Part shown: positions 34,534 to 47,634 of the stretch, one piece after another
Position numbering within the stretch: position 1 is the first letter of the stretch
Layout: each line of letters starts with the position of its first letter
Source: Hoeflea ulvae
GTDB taxonomy: Bacteria > Pseudomonadota > Alphaproteobacteria > Rhizobiales > Rhizobiaceae
NCBI RefSeq assembly: GCF_026619435.1
Contig: NZ_JAOVZQ010000001.1
Location: 2,487,501-2,551,500, forward strand
Direction: 5' to 3'
Length of the DNA stretch: 64,000 nucleotides
The notes under the pieces: model-generated
Told to the model about the DNA's origin: nothing
Database searches by the model: none
What the model saw: only the letters and a program-made list of their open reading frames with translations
Program-made: the position numbers and the translations under genes

Positions 34534-34830
34534 TCAGTCGAAGGCGATGACGGCGACTTCGCCTTCGAGCGCGCCCTGATAGGCCGAGGCGTGCGGCTCG
34601 TCGCCGGGCATGCCGCCCATCACGCCGATCTGGTCAAGGTCGGCCTCGGCATATCCCTTCAGGGACAGCGCATCCAGGCACAGCCGCACGGCAGTGTCCT
34701 CGTCGGGCGCTGCCAGCATGACATGGAAGGGCTTCTTCTCCTCGTCCTTCTCTTTGCAGATCTGGCCGATGATGATGAAGATCGCGGGTGCGTCTTCATC
34801 GCTGTGGTCGTTGTCATTGTCGGAGATCAT
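34534..34830 (-). CDS. Small acidic protein of unknown function
   Basis: I do not recognise a named family. The 98-residue protein has an acidic head (MISDNDNDHSDEDAP), a strand-like hydrophobic part (AIFIIIGQI) and a compact body with FHVMLAAPDEDTAVRLCLDAL and ALEGEVAVIAFD. The last feature resembles an alpha-beta sandwich. There is no signal peptide or membrane segment. ATG 34830 has an AAAGGA site before it; an open extension up to 35049 lacks support. The codon-level organisation looks like a real gene. It lies between two stress or envelope genes in the gap between rpoC and rpsL. Confidence 0.6.
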   Translation of the reverse strand: MISDNDNDHSDEDAPAIFIIIGQICKEKDEEKKPFHVMLAAPDEDTAVRLCLDALSLKGYAEADLDQIGVMGGMPGDEPHASAYQGALEGEVAVIAFD

Positions 34831-35075
34831 CGCGCTGTCCTTTCTGCTCCGGAACCGGAAGGCCTGTCCTCCCATGTTGCATCGCCGAAGGCAACGCATT
34901 GACTCGCTGCATCCGCGCAAAAACGGTTCCGGAAGGCAAAGACGTTGCATAACTGCCGCCCGGCAGCGCTGTGAACCGCCCGGAACTTGCCGATGCGACC
35001 GCTTCGTGGTTGTCTTGTCTGGCGCGCGGTGTTCTCGCGCCATGTACAATGTGCATGAACCGGGGAGGTGACAAA

Positions 35076-35330
35076 ATGGGCATTCAAGGGCTTCTGATTT
35101 TTCTTCTGATTGGCGCCGTGGCCGGCTGGCTTGCCGGCGTGATCATGAAGGGTTTCGGCTTCGGCCTGGTCGGCAATATCATCGTCGGCATTGTCGGGGC
35201 ATTTGTTGCAGGTCTGGTGCTGCCGATGGTCGGCGTCTCGATCGGCGGCGGCATCGTCGGATCCATCATCCACGCCACCATCGGCGCGGTGATATTGCTG
35301 TTCATCATCGGACTTGTCCGAAAACGCTGA
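35076..35330 (+). CDS. GlsB/YeaQ/YmgE family stress-response membrane protein
   Basis: The 84-residue protein is almost wholly hydrophobic, with three membrane segments and many glycines: LLIGAVAGWLAGVIMKG, GLVGNIIVGIVGAFVAGLVL and GAVILLFIIGLVRKR. This is the transglycosylase-associated (YeaQ/YmgE) family linked to general stress. GGGGAGG lies about 8 bases before ATG 35076, which fixes the start. The exact function is not known. Confidence 0.85.
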   Translation: MGIQGLLIFLLIGAVAGWLAGVIMKGFGFGLVGNIIVGIVGAFVAGLVLPMVGVSIGGGIVGSIIHATIGAVILLFIIGLVRKR

Positions 35331-35805
35331 TTCCTTTCAGACGCTTCGGTGAGTCGCGCGAGGCCGCTGGGTCGGACCGTTTCTGACCGGAAACACAGCT
35401 GATTCTCCTGGCGAGGGAGCGAAACGGCAGGTCAGGGCAATTAAACGCCCGAATTGTCCGGCGCGACGCAATATCATGTCGCGCCGGACAGCCGCTTTTG
35501 CCGCCAGGCCCGCTGTGGCGCGAATATTTCACCAATGGCCTTGACTGCATGTGGGGAAATCAGTAGTTACCCATCACCGAGACAGATGTGAGGCGCATTT
35601 CTTCGGGACGACACGTCCTGAAATTTGCCTCAAACAATGGCTCTGACTGCACAGTGAACTAATAATGCTGCACGCATGACGCGTTTCGTGTCCTCTGCTT
35701 TCATGGGCCTTTCCGGCAAAACCGGATCCGGCCCTTGTTTTGCGCATTCGGTTTACGTGCATGGTGCCTGAGAGGGCGAAACATGAGTTCTAAAGGGATG
35801 GTTAC
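35331..35805. other. Intergenic region before the str operon
   Basis: I see no gene in these 475 bp. A 13-bp perfect inverted repeat lies at 35455-35490. A possible promoter is the CTTGAC at about 35539-35544, with TAGTTA about 18 bp later, but this match is weak. A leader of over 200 bases before rpsL would result. The promoter of rpsL-rpsG-fusA-tuf must lie in this stretch. Confidence 0.4.
35455..35490. repeat. 13-bp perfect palindromic hairpin
   Basis: TGTCCGGCGCGAC (35455-35467) pairs with GTCGCGCCGGACA (35478-35490) around a 10-base loop. A modest T-run (CTTTTG) comes shortly after. It may end transcription of the GlsB-like gene, or be a dispersed intergenic palindrome. Confidence 0.55.
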
Positions 35806-36177
35806 ATGCCAACTGTAAACCAGCTGATCCGCAAGCCGCGCCAGGCGCCGGTCAAGCGCAACAAGGTTCCCGCGCTGGAGCAGAATCCGCAGAAGCGCGG
35901 CGTTTGCACCCGTGTGTACACAACGACTCCGAAGAAGCCGAACTCGGCTCTTCGTAAGGTCGCCAAGATCCGTTTGACCAACGGCTTTGAAGTGATCGGT
36001 TATATCCCGGGTGAGGGCCATAACCTTCAGGAGCACTCCGTGGTCATGATCCGCGGCGGCCGCGTAAAGGATTTGCCCGGCGTGCGTTATCACGTCATTC
36101 GCGGTGTCCTCGACACCCAGGGCGTCAAGAACCGTAAGCAGCGCCGTTCGAAATACGGCGCCAAGCGTCCGAAGTAA
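35806..36177 (+). CDS. rpsL: 30S ribosomal protein S12
   Basis: This is a 123-residue decoding-centre protein. The streptomycin-relevant segments are [11 protein letters not shown] and [10 protein letters not shown]. The two lysines that change in resistant mutants are wild type. It is the first gene of the str operon (rpsL-rpsG-fusA-tuf) and is 71 bp from rpsG. Confidence 0.98.
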   Translation: MPTVNQLIRKPRQAPVKRNKVPALEQNPQKRGVCTRVYTTTPKKPNSALRKVAKIRLTNGFEVIGYIPGEGHNLQEHSVVMIRGGRVKDLPGVRYHVIRGVLDTQGVKNRKQRRSKYGAKRPK

Positions 36178-36248
36178 TAATTGTGTCGGCCGGTCGCATC
36201 ATCAGGTGCGGCGGGCCGTTTCGACCCATCAGTTGAAAGACGAAAAGC

Positions 36249-36719
36249 ATGTCACGACGTCACAGTGCAGAAAAGCGTGAGATCAACCCGGATCCGAAAT
36301 TCGGCGATCTGATCATCACCAAATTCATGAACGCCATTATGATGCACGGCAAGAAATCTGTTGCCGAGCAGATCGTCTATGGTGCGCTTGATCAGGTTGA
36401 AGCGCGTTCCAAGCAGGAACCCGTTGTTCAGTTTCACACTGCGCTCGACAATGTCGCGCCGCATGTGGAAGTGCGCTCCCGCCGTGTCGGTGGTGCGACC
36501 TACCAGGTGCCGGTCGATGTGCGTCCTGAACGCCGTCAGGCTCTCGCCATCCGTTGGTTGATTGCCGCAGCGCGCAAGCGCAACGAGACCACCATGATCG
36601 AGCGCCTCTCGGGCGAACTCATGGATGCAGCCAACAATCGTGGCAGCGCGGTCAAGAAGCGGGAAGACACCCACAAGATGGCCGACGCCAACCGTGCATT
36701 CTCGCATTACCGCTGGTAA
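36249..36719 (+). CDS. rpsG: 30S ribosomal protein S7
   Basis: This 156-residue protein nucleates assembly of the 30S head and touches tRNA at the exit site. It starts [20 protein letters not shown] and has the conserved [18 protein letters not shown] and the C-terminal FSHYRW. In E. coli S7 represses the str operon by binding the S12-S7 spacer; the spacer here is 71 bp and contains self-complementary GGCC tracts. Confidence 0.98.
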   Translation: MSRRHSAEKREINPDPKFGDLIITKFMNAIMMHGKKSVAEQIVYGALDQVEARSKQEPVVQFHTALDNVAPHVEVRSRRVGGATYQVPVDVRPERRQALAIRWLIAAARKRNETTMIERLSGELMDAANNRGSAVKKREDTHKMADANRAFSHYRW

Positions 36720-36748
36720 TCACGAACTGTTCTCGAAAGGCATTCAAG

Positions 36749-38839
<2,091 letters not shown>

Positions 38840-38940
38840 TTTGCCGGATTGCCGGGCCCGCGTCCCACGACGCCGGCCCGGACCGGAGACCGAAACTGTA
38901 ATTTGCCCCTCGCGGGCTGAATGAGAATGGAGAGCCGAAG

Positions 38941-40116
<1,176 letters not shown>

Positions 40117-40131
40117 CAAACTGCGTCAGAG

Positions 40132-40160
40132 CGCATGGTTCGGTTGAACCGGACCATGCG
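40132..40160 (+). promoter_or_regulatory. Hairpin in the tuf-rpsJ spacer
   Basis: CGCATGGTTCGGT (40132-40144) pairs with ACCGGACCATGCG (40148-40160); only one pair is G-T. The loop is three bases and no T-run follows. It lies 27 bp before the rpsJ start, where an S10-operon leader structure might control translation or mark an RNase III cut. Confidence 0.55.
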
Positions 40161-40187
40161 GTTCTCACACAAGCAAGGACAAGTCGA

Positions 40188-40496
40188 ATGAACGGCCAGA
40201 ACATCCGCATCCGCCTAAAGGCGTTTGACCACCGGATCCTCGACGCCTCCACGCGTGAAATCGTGTCGACGGCAAAGCGGACCGGAGCAAGCGTACGTGG
40301 CCCGGTGCCGCTGCCGACCCGGATCGAAAAATTCACGGTCAACCGGTCGCCACACATCGACAAGAAGAGCCGCGAGCAGTTCGAGATGCGCACACATAAG
40401 CGTCTTCTTGATATTGTTGATCCGACACCGCAAACCGTAGATGCGCTGATGAAGCTGGATCTCGCCGCGGGTGTTGATGTGGAAATCAAGCTTTAA
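40188..40496 (+). CDS. rpsJ: 30S ribosomal protein S10
   Basis: This 102-residue protein belongs to the 30S head and also pairs with NusB in antitermination. Conserved features are [32 protein letters not shown] and RTHKRLLDI. It opens the S10 operon and follows tuf without an obvious promoter. Confidence 0.98.
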   Translation: MNGQNIRIRLKAFDHRILDASTREIVSTAKRTGASVRGPVPLPTRIEKFTVNRSPHIDKKSREQFEMRTHKRLLDIVDPTPQTVDALMKLDLAAGVDVEIKL

Positions 40497-40574
40497 GGCC
40501 CAAAGCCTTGAAGACAGGGAACGAGGCATGAAGGGGCAGGCCCCCGACAGGCTCATCTCAAGAGGAATGAACCG

Positions 40575-41279
40575 ATGCGTTCAGGTGTGATTGCACAAAA
40601 GTTGGGAATGACCCGGGTCTACAATGACGCCGGCGATCATGTGCCCGTAACCGTCTTGCGGTTGGAAAACTGCCAGGTGGTGGCCCAGCGTACGGAAGAG
40701 AAGAATGGCTACACTGCCGTTCAGCTCGGTGCCGGCGTTGCCAAGGTCAAGAATACATCCAAGGCTATGCGCGGCAACTTTGCCATCGCTAATGTCGAAC
40801 CCAAGGCCAAGGTGGTCGAGTTCCGTGTGAGCTCGGACAACTTGATCGATGTCGGGTCTGAGATCACTGCTGGGCATTTCATTGCCGGCCAGCTGGTCGA
40901 TGTCTCCGGTGTCACCCAGGGTAAGGGCTTTGCCGGCGCCATGAAGCGTCACGGATTTGGCGGTCTTCGCGCCACCCACGGCGTTTCGGTCTCGCACCGT
41001 TCGCACGGCTCGACCGGTTCCAACCAGGATCCGGGCAAGGTCTGGAAAGGCAAGAAGATGGCCGGTCACATGGGCAGCACCCGCGTGACGACCCAGAACC
41101 TTGAAATCGTCTCGACCGATGTCGATCGTGGACTGATCCTGATCAAGGGCGCGGTTCCGGGCTCCAAGGGCACCTGGATTGTCGTCCGCGACGCAGTCAA
41201 GTCCGGCATCCCGGCTGATGCGCCTCTTCCTGCAGCGCTCCGCGCAGCAGCCAACGTATCGAATGAGGGAGCCGAATAA
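40575..41279 (+). CDS. rplC: 50S ribosomal protein L3
   Basis: This 234-residue assembly initiator reaches the peptidyl-transferase centre. It starts [16 protein letters not shown]. The long loop [20 protein letters not shown] is the part that approaches the catalytic centre. Its stop shares one base with the rplD start. Confidence 0.97.
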   Translation: MRSGVIAQKLGMTRVYNDAGDHVPVTVLRLENCQVVAQRTEEKNGYTAVQLGAGVAKVKNTSKAMRGNFAIANVEPKAKVVEFRVSSDNLIDVGSEITAGHFIAGQLVDVSGVTQGKGFAGAMKRHGFGGLRATHGVSVSHRSHGSTGSNQDPGKVWKGKKMAGHMGSTRVTTQNLEIVSTDVDRGLILIKGAVPGSKGTWIVVRDAVKSGIPADAPLPAALRAAANVSNEGAE

Positions 41280-41899
41280 TGGATCTCACCGTCACCACAC
41301 TTGAGGGCAAGGACGCAGGAAAGATTTCGCTTTCCGACGCGATCTTCGGCCTCGACCCGCGCCAGGATCTGATCCAGCGCATGGTGCGCTGGCAGCTTTC
41401 CAAGAAGCAGCAGGGCGGTCACAAGACCCTCGGCCGCTCGGAAGTCGCCCGCACAGGCGCCAGGATGTACAAGCAGAAGGGCACCGGTCGCGCCCGTCAC
41501 CATGCGGCAAGTGCGCCGCAGTTCCGTGGCGGTGGTCGGGCTCATGGCCCGGTTGTTCGCAGCCATGCCCACGATCTGACCAAGAAGGTCCGCGCGCTCG
41601 CTCTGCGTCACGCGCTGTCCTCCAAGGCCAAGTCGTCCGACATCATCATCATGGACAGCCTCACGGCTGCCGAGGTCAAGACCAAGGCGCTCACCGGTTC
41701 GCTGTCAAAGATGGGCCTGACCAATGTTTTGTTCATCGGCGGTGCCGAGCTTGATCAGAACTTCCGTCTTGCCGCCAAGAACATCCCGAATGTGGATGTG
41801 CTTCCGGTGCAGGGCATCAACGTCTACGACATTCTGCGTCGCGGCAAGCTGGTCTTGTCCAAGGATGCTGTCGCTGCTCTGGAGGAGCGCTTCAAATGA
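41279..41899 (+). CDS. rplD: 50S ribosomal protein L4
   Basis: This 206-residue protein lines the peptide exit tunnel; the tunnel loop contains [20 protein letters not shown]. In E. coli L4 also represses the S10 operon. The ATG overlaps the rplC stop by one base, and the gene overlaps rplW by four. Confidence 0.97.
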   Translation: MDLTVTTLEGKDAGKISLSDAIFGLDPRQDLIQRMVRWQLSKKQQGGHKTLGRSEVARTGARMYKQKGTGRARHHAASAPQFRGGGRAHGPVVRSHAHDLTKKVRALALRHALSSKAKSSDIIIMDSLTAAEVKTKALTGSLSKMGLTNVLFIGGAELDQNFRLAAKNIPNVDVLPVQGINVYDILRRGKLVLSKDAVAALEERFK

Positions 41900-42189
41900 C
41901 GGATATTCGCCATTATGATGTGATCGTCTCTCCGGCGATCACCGAAAAGTCGACCATGGTGTCCGAACAGAACCAGGTTGTCTTCAATGTCGCGCGGCGC
42001 GCTTCCAAGCCTGAAATCAAGGCTGCGGTTGAAGCGCTCTTCGGGGTCAAGGTTACTGCGGTCAATACGCTGCTGCGCAAGGGTAAGACCAAGCGCTTCC
42101 GCGGAATCGCCGGCCGCCAGTCTGATGTTAAGAAGGCGTATGTGACGCTTGCCGAAGGTCAGTCGATCGACGTCTCCACCGGTCTGTAA
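41896..42189 (+). CDS. rplW: 50S ribosomal protein L23
   Basis: This 97-residue protein sits at the tunnel exit, where trigger factor and SRP dock. Family motifs are [28 protein letters not shown] and the C-terminal [14 protein letters not shown]. It overlaps rplD by four bases. Confidence 0.97.
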   Translation: MTDIRHYDVIVSPAITEKSTMVSEQNQVVFNVARRASKPEIKAAVEALFGVKVTAVNTLLRKGKTKRFRGIAGRQSDVKKAYVTLAEGQSIDVSTGL

Positions 42190-42228
42190 GGTCCGCGCGG
42201 GAACAAGCCCCCAAAAGGGAACAGGAAA

Positions 42229-43065
42229 ATGGCACTGAAAAGTTACAATCCGACGACCCCGAGCCAGCGTCAGCTGGTCATCGTTGATCGTTCGGGTCTT
42301 CATCGCGGGAAGCCGGTCAAGTCCTTGACCCAGGGCCTCCACAGCAAGGGTGGCCGCAACAATGCCGGCCGGGTTACAGCCCAGTCGATCGGTGGTGGTC
42401 ACAAGCGCACCTACCGCATGGTTGATTTCAAGCGTCGCAAGTTCGACGTTGAAGCCACCGTGGAACGCATGGAATACGATCCGAACCGGACCGCCTTCAT
42501 CGCGCTCATCACCTATGCGGATGGCGAGAAGTCGTACATCCTGGCGCCGCAGCGTCTGACTGCTGGCGACAAGGTGATCTCGTCCGACAAGGCTGTGGAC
42601 GTGAAGCCCGGCAACTGCATGCCGCTTCAGTTCATGCCGGTTGGCACGATCATCCACAATATCGAGATGAAGCCGGCCAAGGGCGGTCAGATTGCCCGTT
42701 CGGCTGGTGGATATGCCCAGCTGGTCGGTCGCGACCAGGGCATGGCGATCCTCCGTCTCAATTCGGGTGAACAGCGTCTGGTTCAGGGCACTTGCCTTGC
42801 CACCGTCGGCGCCGTTTCCAACCCGGACCACGGCAACATCAACGACGGCAAGGCTGGTCGTTCGCGCTGGAAGGGCAAGCGTCCGCATGTCCGCGGCGTT
42901 GCGATGAACCCGGTCGACCACCCGCACGGCGGCGGTGAAGGCCGTACCTCGGGCGGCCGTCACCCGGTCAGCCCCTGGGGCAAGCCAACCAAGGGCAAGC
43001 GCACACGCTCGAACAAGTCGACCGACAAGTTCATCATGCGCTCGCGCCATCAGCGTAAGAAATAA
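42229..43065 (+). CDS. rplB: 50S ribosomal protein L2
   Basis: This 278-residue protein is needed for subunit joining and peptidyl-transferase activity. The C-terminal motif [21 protein letters not shown] contains the histidine considered important for activity. The N-terminus is [17 protein letters not shown]. Confidence 0.98.
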   Translation: MALKSYNPTTPSQRQLVIVDRSGLHRGKPVKSLTQGLHSKGGRNNAGRVTAQSIGGGHKRTYRMVDFKRRKFDVEATVERMEYDPNRTAFIALITYADGEKSYILAPQRLTAGDKVISSDKAVDVKPGNCMPLQFMPVGTIIHNIEMKPAKGGQIARSAGGYAQLVGRDQGMAILRLNSGEQRLVQGTCLATVGAVSNPDHGNINDGKAGRSRWKGKRPHVRGVAMNPVDHPHGGGEGRTSGGRHPVSPWGKPTKGKRTRSNKSTDKFIMRSRHQRKK

Positions 43066-43080
43066 GAGAGGAAGTCTCCA

Positions 43081-43359
43081 ATGGCTCGTTCAGTATGGAA
43101 AGGTCCGTTTGTTGACGGCTATCTTCTCAAGAAGGCTGAGAAGGTTCGCGAAGGCGGCCGCAATGAAGTGATCAAAACCTGGAGCCGCCGCTCCACCATC
43201 ATGCCGCAGTTCGTCGGCCTGACATTCGGCGTCTACAACGGAAACAAGCACATTCCGGTCAACGTGTCCGAGGACATGGTCGGCCAGAAGCTTGGCGAAT
43301 ATTCTCCGACGCGGACCTATTATGGCCACGGCGCCGACAAGAAAGCTAAGAGGAAGTAA
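43081..43359 (+). CDS. rpsS: 30S ribosomal protein S19
   Basis: This 92-residue head protein contacts 23S rRNA across the subunit bridge. It has [35 protein letters not shown] and the basic tail [10 protein letters not shown]. The gap to rplV is two bases. Confidence 0.97.
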   Translation: MARSVWKGPFVDGYLLKKAEKVREGGRNEVIKTWSRRSTIMPQFVGLTFGVYNGNKHIPVNVSEDMVGQKLGEYSPTRTYYGHGADKKAKRK

Positions 43360-43361
43360 CA

Positions 43362-43751
43362 ATGAGCAAGGCAAAAACCGAACGCCGGCTCAAGGACAAC
43401 GAGGCGCAGGCCGTAGCCCGCACCCTTCGCGTCAGCCCGCAGAAGCTCAATCTGGTTGCGGCCTTGATCCGTGGCAAAAAGGTTGATCGCGCATTGGCGG
43501 AACTTGAGTTTTCTCGCAAGCGCATCGCCATGACCGTCAGAAAGACGCTTGAATCCGCGATCGCGAACGCCGAGAACAACCATGATCTCGATGTTGATTC
43601 GCTGTTCGTTGCAGAAGCGTTCGTCGGCAAGTCCATCGTCATGAAACGCTTTCATGCTCGCGGTCGTGGTCGTTCGTCGCGGATTGAAAAGCCGTTCGCT
43701 CATTTGACCATCGTCGTGCGCGAGATGGAAGCCAAAGGGGAGGCCGCGTAA
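43362..43751 (+). CDS. rplV: 50S ribosomal protein L22
   Basis: This 129-residue protein lines the exit tunnel. Motifs include [20 protein letters not shown] and the hairpin [19 protein letters not shown], the region changed in macrolide resistance. No such change is evident here. The stop shares one base with the rpsC start. Confidence 0.97.
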   Translation: MSKAKTERRLKDNEAQAVARTLRVSPQKLNLVAALIRGKKVDRALAELEFSRKRIAMTVRKTLESAIANAENNHDLDVDSLFVAEAFVGKSIVMKRFHARGRGRSSRIEKPFAHLTIVVREMEAKGEAA

Positions 43752-44455
43752 TGGGTCAAAAAATCAATCCAATCGGTTTTCGCCTCGGCATCAACCGCAC
43801 CTGGGACAGCCGTTGGTTCGCCGACAATGCCGAATATGGCAAGCTGCTGCATGAAGACCTGAAGATCCGCAAATATCTTCTGGCCGAACTCAAGCAGGCC
43901 GGCATTTCCAAGGTCGTCATCGAGCGCCCGCACAAGAAGTGCCGCGTCAGCATCCATGCTGCCCGTCCCGGCCTGATCATCGGCAAGAAGGGCGCAGACA
44001 TCGAAAAGCTGCGTCGCAAGCTGTCGGAAATGACCCAGTCGGAAACGCACCTCAACATCATCGAAGTCCGCAAGCCGGAAGTTGATGCCGTGTTGGTCGC
44101 GCAGTCGATCGCCCAGCAGCTCGAACGCCGTATCGCGTTCCGTCGCGCCATGAAGCGTTCGGTCCAGTCCGCCATGCGTCTGGGTGCCGAAGGCATCAAG
44201 ATCACCTGCGGCGGTCGTCTCGGCGGTGCCGAAATCGCACGTACGGAATGGTACCGCGAGGGCCGGGTTCCGCTTCACACTCTGCGCGCCGATATCGATT
44301 ACGGCACCGCGGAAGCGAAGACTGCTTATGGAATTTGCGGCGTCAAGGTCTGGATCTTCAAGGGCGAAATTCTTGAGCATGATCCAATGGCGTCTGAACG
44401 CCGAGCCACTGAAGGCGACGCTTCTGGCGGCAATCGCCGGCGCGAACACGCCTGA
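43751..44455 (+). CDS. rpsC: 30S ribosomal protein S3
   Basis: This 234-residue protein helps form the mRNA entry helicase. The KH domain contains the motif [17 protein letters not shown], and the C-terminal domain includes [18 protein letters not shown] poorly conserved tail of about 25 residues rich in Arg and Gly follows, as is common in the order. Confidence 0.97.
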   Translation: MGQKINPIGFRLGINRTWDSRWFADNAEYGKLLHEDLKIRKYLLAELKQAGISKVVIERPHKKCRVSIHAARPGLIIGKKGADIEKLRRKLSEMTQSETHLNIIEVRKPEVDAVLVAQSIAQQLERRIAFRRAMKRSVQSAMRLGAEGIKITCGGRLGGAEIARTEWYREGRVPLHTLRADIDYGTAEAKTAYGICGVKVWIFKGEILEHDPMASERRATEGDASGGNRRREHA

Positions 44456-44491
44456 TTTTGCCCCAGTGCAGACAATTCGGAGAATTAGACA

Positions 44492-44905
44492 ATGTTGCAG
44501 CCAAAGCGTACTAAGTACCGCAAGCAATTCAAGGGCCGCATCAAGGGCGTCGCCAAGGGCGGCTCTGACTTGAATTTCGGGGCCTATGGCTTGAAGGCAC
44601 AAGAGCCTGATCGCGTCAACGCGCGTCAGATCGAAGCTGCCCGCCGTGCCATCACGCGTCACATGAAGCGTGCAGGCCGTGTGTGGATCCGCATCTTCCC
44701 TGACGTGCCGGTCACATCCAAGCCGACGGAAGTCCGCATGGGTAAGGGCAAGGGTTCGGTCGATTACTGGGCTGCAAAGGTCAAGCCCGGCCGTATCATG
44801 TTTGAAATTGACGGTGTCAGCGAAGAGCTCGCCCGTGAAGCTCTGCGCCTCGGCGCTGCCAAGCTCTCGGTCAAGACGCGCTTCGTACAGCGCATCGCAG
44901 AGTAA
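44492..44905 (+). CDS. rplP: 50S ribosomal protein L16
   Basis: This 137-residue protein positions aminoacyl-tRNA in the A site. It starts [16 protein letters not shown] and has the conserved [20 protein letters not shown]. The neighbours rpsC and rpmC confirm the identity. Confidence 0.97.
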   Translation: MLQPKRTKYRKQFKGRIKGVAKGGSDLNFGAYGLKAQEPDRVNARQIEAARRAITRHMKRAGRVWIRIFPDVPVTSKPTEVRMGKGKGSVDYWAAKVKPGRIMFEIDGVSEELAREALRLGAAKLSVKTRFVQRIAE

Positions 44906-44916
44906 GGAGACGCACC

Positions 44917-45117
44917 ATGAAAGCCGCAGATGTTCGCGCCATGAGCGTCGACCAAATCAATGATGAGCTTGCCAAGCTGAAGAAAGAGCAGTTCAACCTG
45001 CGTTTCCAGGGCGCCACCGGCCAGCTCGAAAAGACATCGCGCGTTCTTGAAGTCCGCCGCGATATCGCTCGCATCAAGACTATTGCCCGCCAGAAGGCGG
45101 CAGTGGCCAAAGCCTAA
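44917..45117 (+). CDS. rpmC: 50S ribosomal protein L29
   Basis: This 66-residue helical protein sits at the tunnel exit next to L23. Conserved parts are [35 protein letters not shown] and [10 protein letters not shown]. Confidence 0.96.
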   Translation: MKAADVRAMSVDQINDELAKLKKEQFNLRFQGATGQLEKTSRVLEVRRDIARIKTIARQKAAVAKA

Positions 45118-45128
45118 GGACGAATAAA

Positions 45129-45368
45129 ATGCCAAAACGCATTCTGCAGGGCACTGTTGTCAGTGACAAGAACGAGAAGACCGTGGTTGTCCGGGTGGAA
45201 CGCCGTTTCGCGCATCCGGTCATGCGGAAGATTGTTCGTCGCACCAAGAATTACAAGGCGCATGACGAGACCAATCAGTACAAGGTAGGGGATGAGGTTG
45301 CCATTCAGGAATGCGCGCCGATCTCCAAGGACAAGCGCTGGACGGTTGTTTCAGCGACAGAAGCCTGA
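45129..45368 (+). CDS. rpsQ: 30S ribosomal protein S17
   Basis: This 79-residue OB-fold protein binds 16S rRNA early in assembly. It starts [21 protein letters not shown] and contains [10 protein letters not shown]. It is the last gene of the S10 group. A 236-bp gap with a strong hairpin follows before rplN. Confidence 0.97.
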   Translation: MPKRILQGTVVSDKNEKTVVVRVERRFAHPVMRKIVRRTKNYKAHDETNQYKVGDEVAIQECAPISKDKRWTVVSATEA

Positions 45369-45395
45369 TTGAACGGCTTTTGCGGCAGGGAGCTC

Positions 45396-45604
45396 TTGCA
45401 CCTTGCCGCGAATCCTGTATGACACAGGCATTGGCGCAAGAACGCCCCGGTGACGGGCGTTCTTCTGCTTTCAGCGCACGGAAGGTCCCTTGAGGGAAAC
45501 CACCCTGACACTATCCTTCTCGCGCAAGATAGAATTGATTCATAAGCTGGTATAGGGGGCCTTTGCGCCCAACCGTGCCGGTAACAACAAGAAGGCGGCC
45601 TGAT
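45396..45604 (+). promoter_or_regulatory. S10/spc operon junction with candidate promoters
   Basis: Two promoter-like pairs are visible in the spacer: TTGCAC (45396-45401) with TATGAC (45418-45423), 16 bp apart, and a TTGAGG/TATCCT or CTGACA pair near 45490-45535. The second set lies downstream of the hairpin at 45438-45464 and would serve rplN and later genes. In E. coli the spc operon also begins at rplN. Confidence 0.4.
45438..45464 (+). terminator. Hairpin between rpsQ and rplN, terminator-like
   Basis: A perfect 10-bp stem AAGAACGCCC / GGGCGTTCTT encloses a 7-base loop. It ends in TTCTT and is followed by CTGCTTTC. The T-run is interrupted, so termination may be partial. Confidence 0.6.
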
Positions 45605-45973
45605 ATGATTCAGATGCAAACAAACCTCGACGTCGCGGATAATTCCGGCGCTCGTCGTGTCATGTGCATCAAGGTTCTGGGCGGTTCCAAGCGGAAATAT
45701 GCTTCCATCGGCGACATCATTGTCGTCTCGATCAAGGAAGCCATTCCGCGCGGCCGCGTCAAGAAGGGTGATGTGATGAAGGCGGTAGTCGTACGCACTG
45801 CCAAAGACATTCGCCGCGCCGATGGCAGCGTGATCCGGTTCGACCGGAATGCAGCCGTCCTGATCGACAACAAGAAAGAGCCGATCGGCACCCGTATCTT
45901 CGGACCGGTTCCGCGCGAATTGCGCGCCAAGAGCCACATGAAGATTATCTCCCTGGCTCCTGAAGTGCTGTAA
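45605..45973 (+). CDS. rplN: 50S ribosomal protein L14
   Basis: This 122-residue protein sits at the subunit interface near bridge B8. It starts [19 protein letters not shown] and contains [21 protein letters not shown] and the end [15 protein letters not shown] 45605 is chosen because the upstream in-frame residues belong to the non-coding spacer. Confidence 0.98.
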   Translation: MIQMQTNLDVADNSGARRVMCIKVLGGSKRKYASIGDIIVVSIKEAIPRGRVKKGDVMKAVVVRTAKDIRRADGSVIRFDRNAAVLIDNKKEPIGTRIFGPVPRELRAKSHMKIISLAPEVL

Positions 45974-45984
45974 GGAACGAACCG

Positions 45985-46296
45985 ATGCAAAAGATCCGCA
46001 AAGGCGACAAGGTCGTCGTTCTGACCGGCAAGGACAAGGGCCGTACTGGCGAAGTTCTTGCTGTGATGCCTAAGGAAGACCGGGCAGTAGTCCGTGGTCT
46101 GAACGTGGTCAAGCGCCACCAGCGCCAGACCCAGACCCAGGAAGCCGGCATTATCAACAAGGAAGCCTCGCTTCATATCTCCAATCTCGCATTTGCCGAT
46201 CCCAAGGACGGCAAGCCGACCCGGGTCGGATTTCGCGTAGAAGGCGATAAGAAGGTGCGCGTGGCTAAGCGTTCGGGAGTGGTCATCGATGGCTGA
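45985..46296 (+). CDS. rplX: 50S ribosomal protein L24
   Basis: This 103-residue protein is an early 50S assembly initiator. The KOW motif is [20 protein letters not shown] (residues 3-22). Its end overlaps the rplE start by eight bases. Confidence 0.97.
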   Translation: MQKIRKGDKVVVLTGKDKGRTGEVLAVMPKEDRAVVRGLNVVKRHQRQTQTQEAGIINKEASLHISNLAFADPKDGKPTRVGFRVEGDKKVRVAKRSGVVIDG

Positions 46297-46846
46297 AGCA
46301 AAATATGAGCCGCGGCTCAAGACAGACTACAATGATCGCATCCGCCAGGCCATGCAGGAAAAGTTCGCTTACGCGAACGTGATGCAGATCCCGCGTATGG
46401 ACAAGATCGTGATCAATATGGGCGTTGGCGAAGCCACTGCCGATTCCAAGAAGCCCGCGATTGCGGCTGAGGATCTTGCAGCGATTGCCGGTCAGAAGCC
46501 GGTCATCACCCGCGCCCGCAACTCGATCGCCGGCTTCAAGCTGCGTGAACTGATGCCGATTGGCGCCAAGGTCACGCTGCGCGGAGCCCGCATGTATGAG
46601 TTCATGGATCGCCTGATCACCATCGCGCTTCCGCGCGTTCGTGACTTTCGCGGCCTGAACCCGAAGAGCTTTGACGGCCGTGGCAATTTCGCCATGGGCA
46701 TCAAGGAGCACATCGTGTTTCCGGAGGTCAACTACGACAAGGTTGATCAGATCTGGGGCATGGACGTCATCGTTTGCACGACGGCGAAAACGGACGACGA
46801 AGCACGGGCTCTCCTGACAGAGTTCAACTTCCCGTTTCCGAAGTAA
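46289..46846 (+). CDS. rplE: 50S ribosomal protein L5
   Basis: This 185-residue protein binds 5S rRNA. Conserved parts are [39 protein letters not shown] and the end [12 protein letters not shown]. It overlaps rplX and is 33 bp before rpsN. Confidence 0.97.
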   Translation: MAEAKYEPRLKTDYNDRIRQAMQEKFAYANVMQIPRMDKIVINMGVGEATADSKKPAIAAEDLAAIAGQKPVITRARNSIAGFKLRELMPIGAKVTLRGARMYEFMDRLITIALPRVRDFRGLNPKSFDGRGNFAMGIKEHIVFPEVNYDKVDQIWGMDVIVCTTAKTDDEARALLTEFNFPFPK

Positions 46847-46879
46847 TCGTAACGGCATTCGTGGAAAAGGATATCTGAT

Positions 46880-47185
46880 ATGGCGAAAGTCAGCGCAATT
46901 GAAAAGAACAAGCGCCGCCGCAAGCTGGTCGAACGCGACGCATCGAAGCGCGCCGCTCTGAAGGCCATCACGCACAACCAGGAGCTTCCGATCGAGGAAC
47001 GCTTCCGCGCAACCCTGAAGCTGGCCGAAATGCCGCGCAACGGGGCCAAAATTCGCGTTCGCAATCGTTGCGAAGTTACCGGCCGCCCGCGCGCCTATTA
47101 TCGCAAGCTGGGCATGTCGCGTATCGCATTGCGTGAACTCGGGTCGATGGCCAAGGTGCCCGGCCTGGTCAAGTCGAGCTGGTAA
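46880..47185 (+). CDS. rpsN: 30S ribosomal protein S14 (zinc-independent form)
   Basis: This 101-residue head protein is of the long C-minus type. The segment [20 protein letters not shown] keeps only one of the four cysteines of the zinc form. No second S14 gene is seen here. Confidence 0.97.
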   Translation: MAKVSAIEKNKRRRKLVERDASKRAALKAITHNQELPIEERFRATLKLAEMPRNGAKIRVRNRCEVTGRPRAYYRKLGMSRIALRELGSMAKVPGLVKSSW

Positions 47186-47197
47186 GGAGCGCGCAAT

Positions 47198-47596
47198 ATG
47201 GCAATGACAGATCCTCTGGGTGATATGCTCACCCGCATTCGTAACGGTATTGCTCGCCGCAAGTCGTCGGTTTCGACTCCTGCCTCGAAGTTGCGCGCTC
47301 GCGTGCTCGACGTGCTGGAAGCCGAAGGCTACATCCGCGGATACACCGAAGTGGCATACGACAATGGCAAGGCTGAACTGAGCATCGAGCTCAAGTATCA
47401 TGAAGGCGCGCCCGTGATCCGTGAGATCGCCCGTGTTTCCAAGCCCGGCCGGCGTGTATACGTCTCCGTTAAGTCCATTCCTCAGGTCGCCAACGGCCTC
47501 GGTATCACGATCCTTTCGACTCCGAAGGGCGTTTTGGCCGATCACGTTGCGCGCGAGCACAATGTTGGTGGTGAGGTTCTCTGCTCGATCTTCTGA
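47198..47596 (+). CDS. rpsH: 30S ribosomal protein S8
   Basis: This 132-residue primary 16S-binding protein represses the spc operon in E. coli. It has [19 protein letters not shown] and the C-terminal [19 protein letters not shown] second in-frame ATG two codons later cannot be excluded as start. Confidence 0.97.
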   Translation: MAMTDPLGDMLTRIRNGIARRKSSVSTPASKLRARVLDVLEAEGYIRGYTEVAYDNGKAELSIELKYHEGAPVIREIARVSKPGRRVYVSVKSIPQVANGLGITILSTPKGVLADHVAREHNVGGEVLCSIF

Positions 47597-47634
47597 TCGG
47601 GCAGGATCTCAAACTCTAACAGACAGGTTGAACA

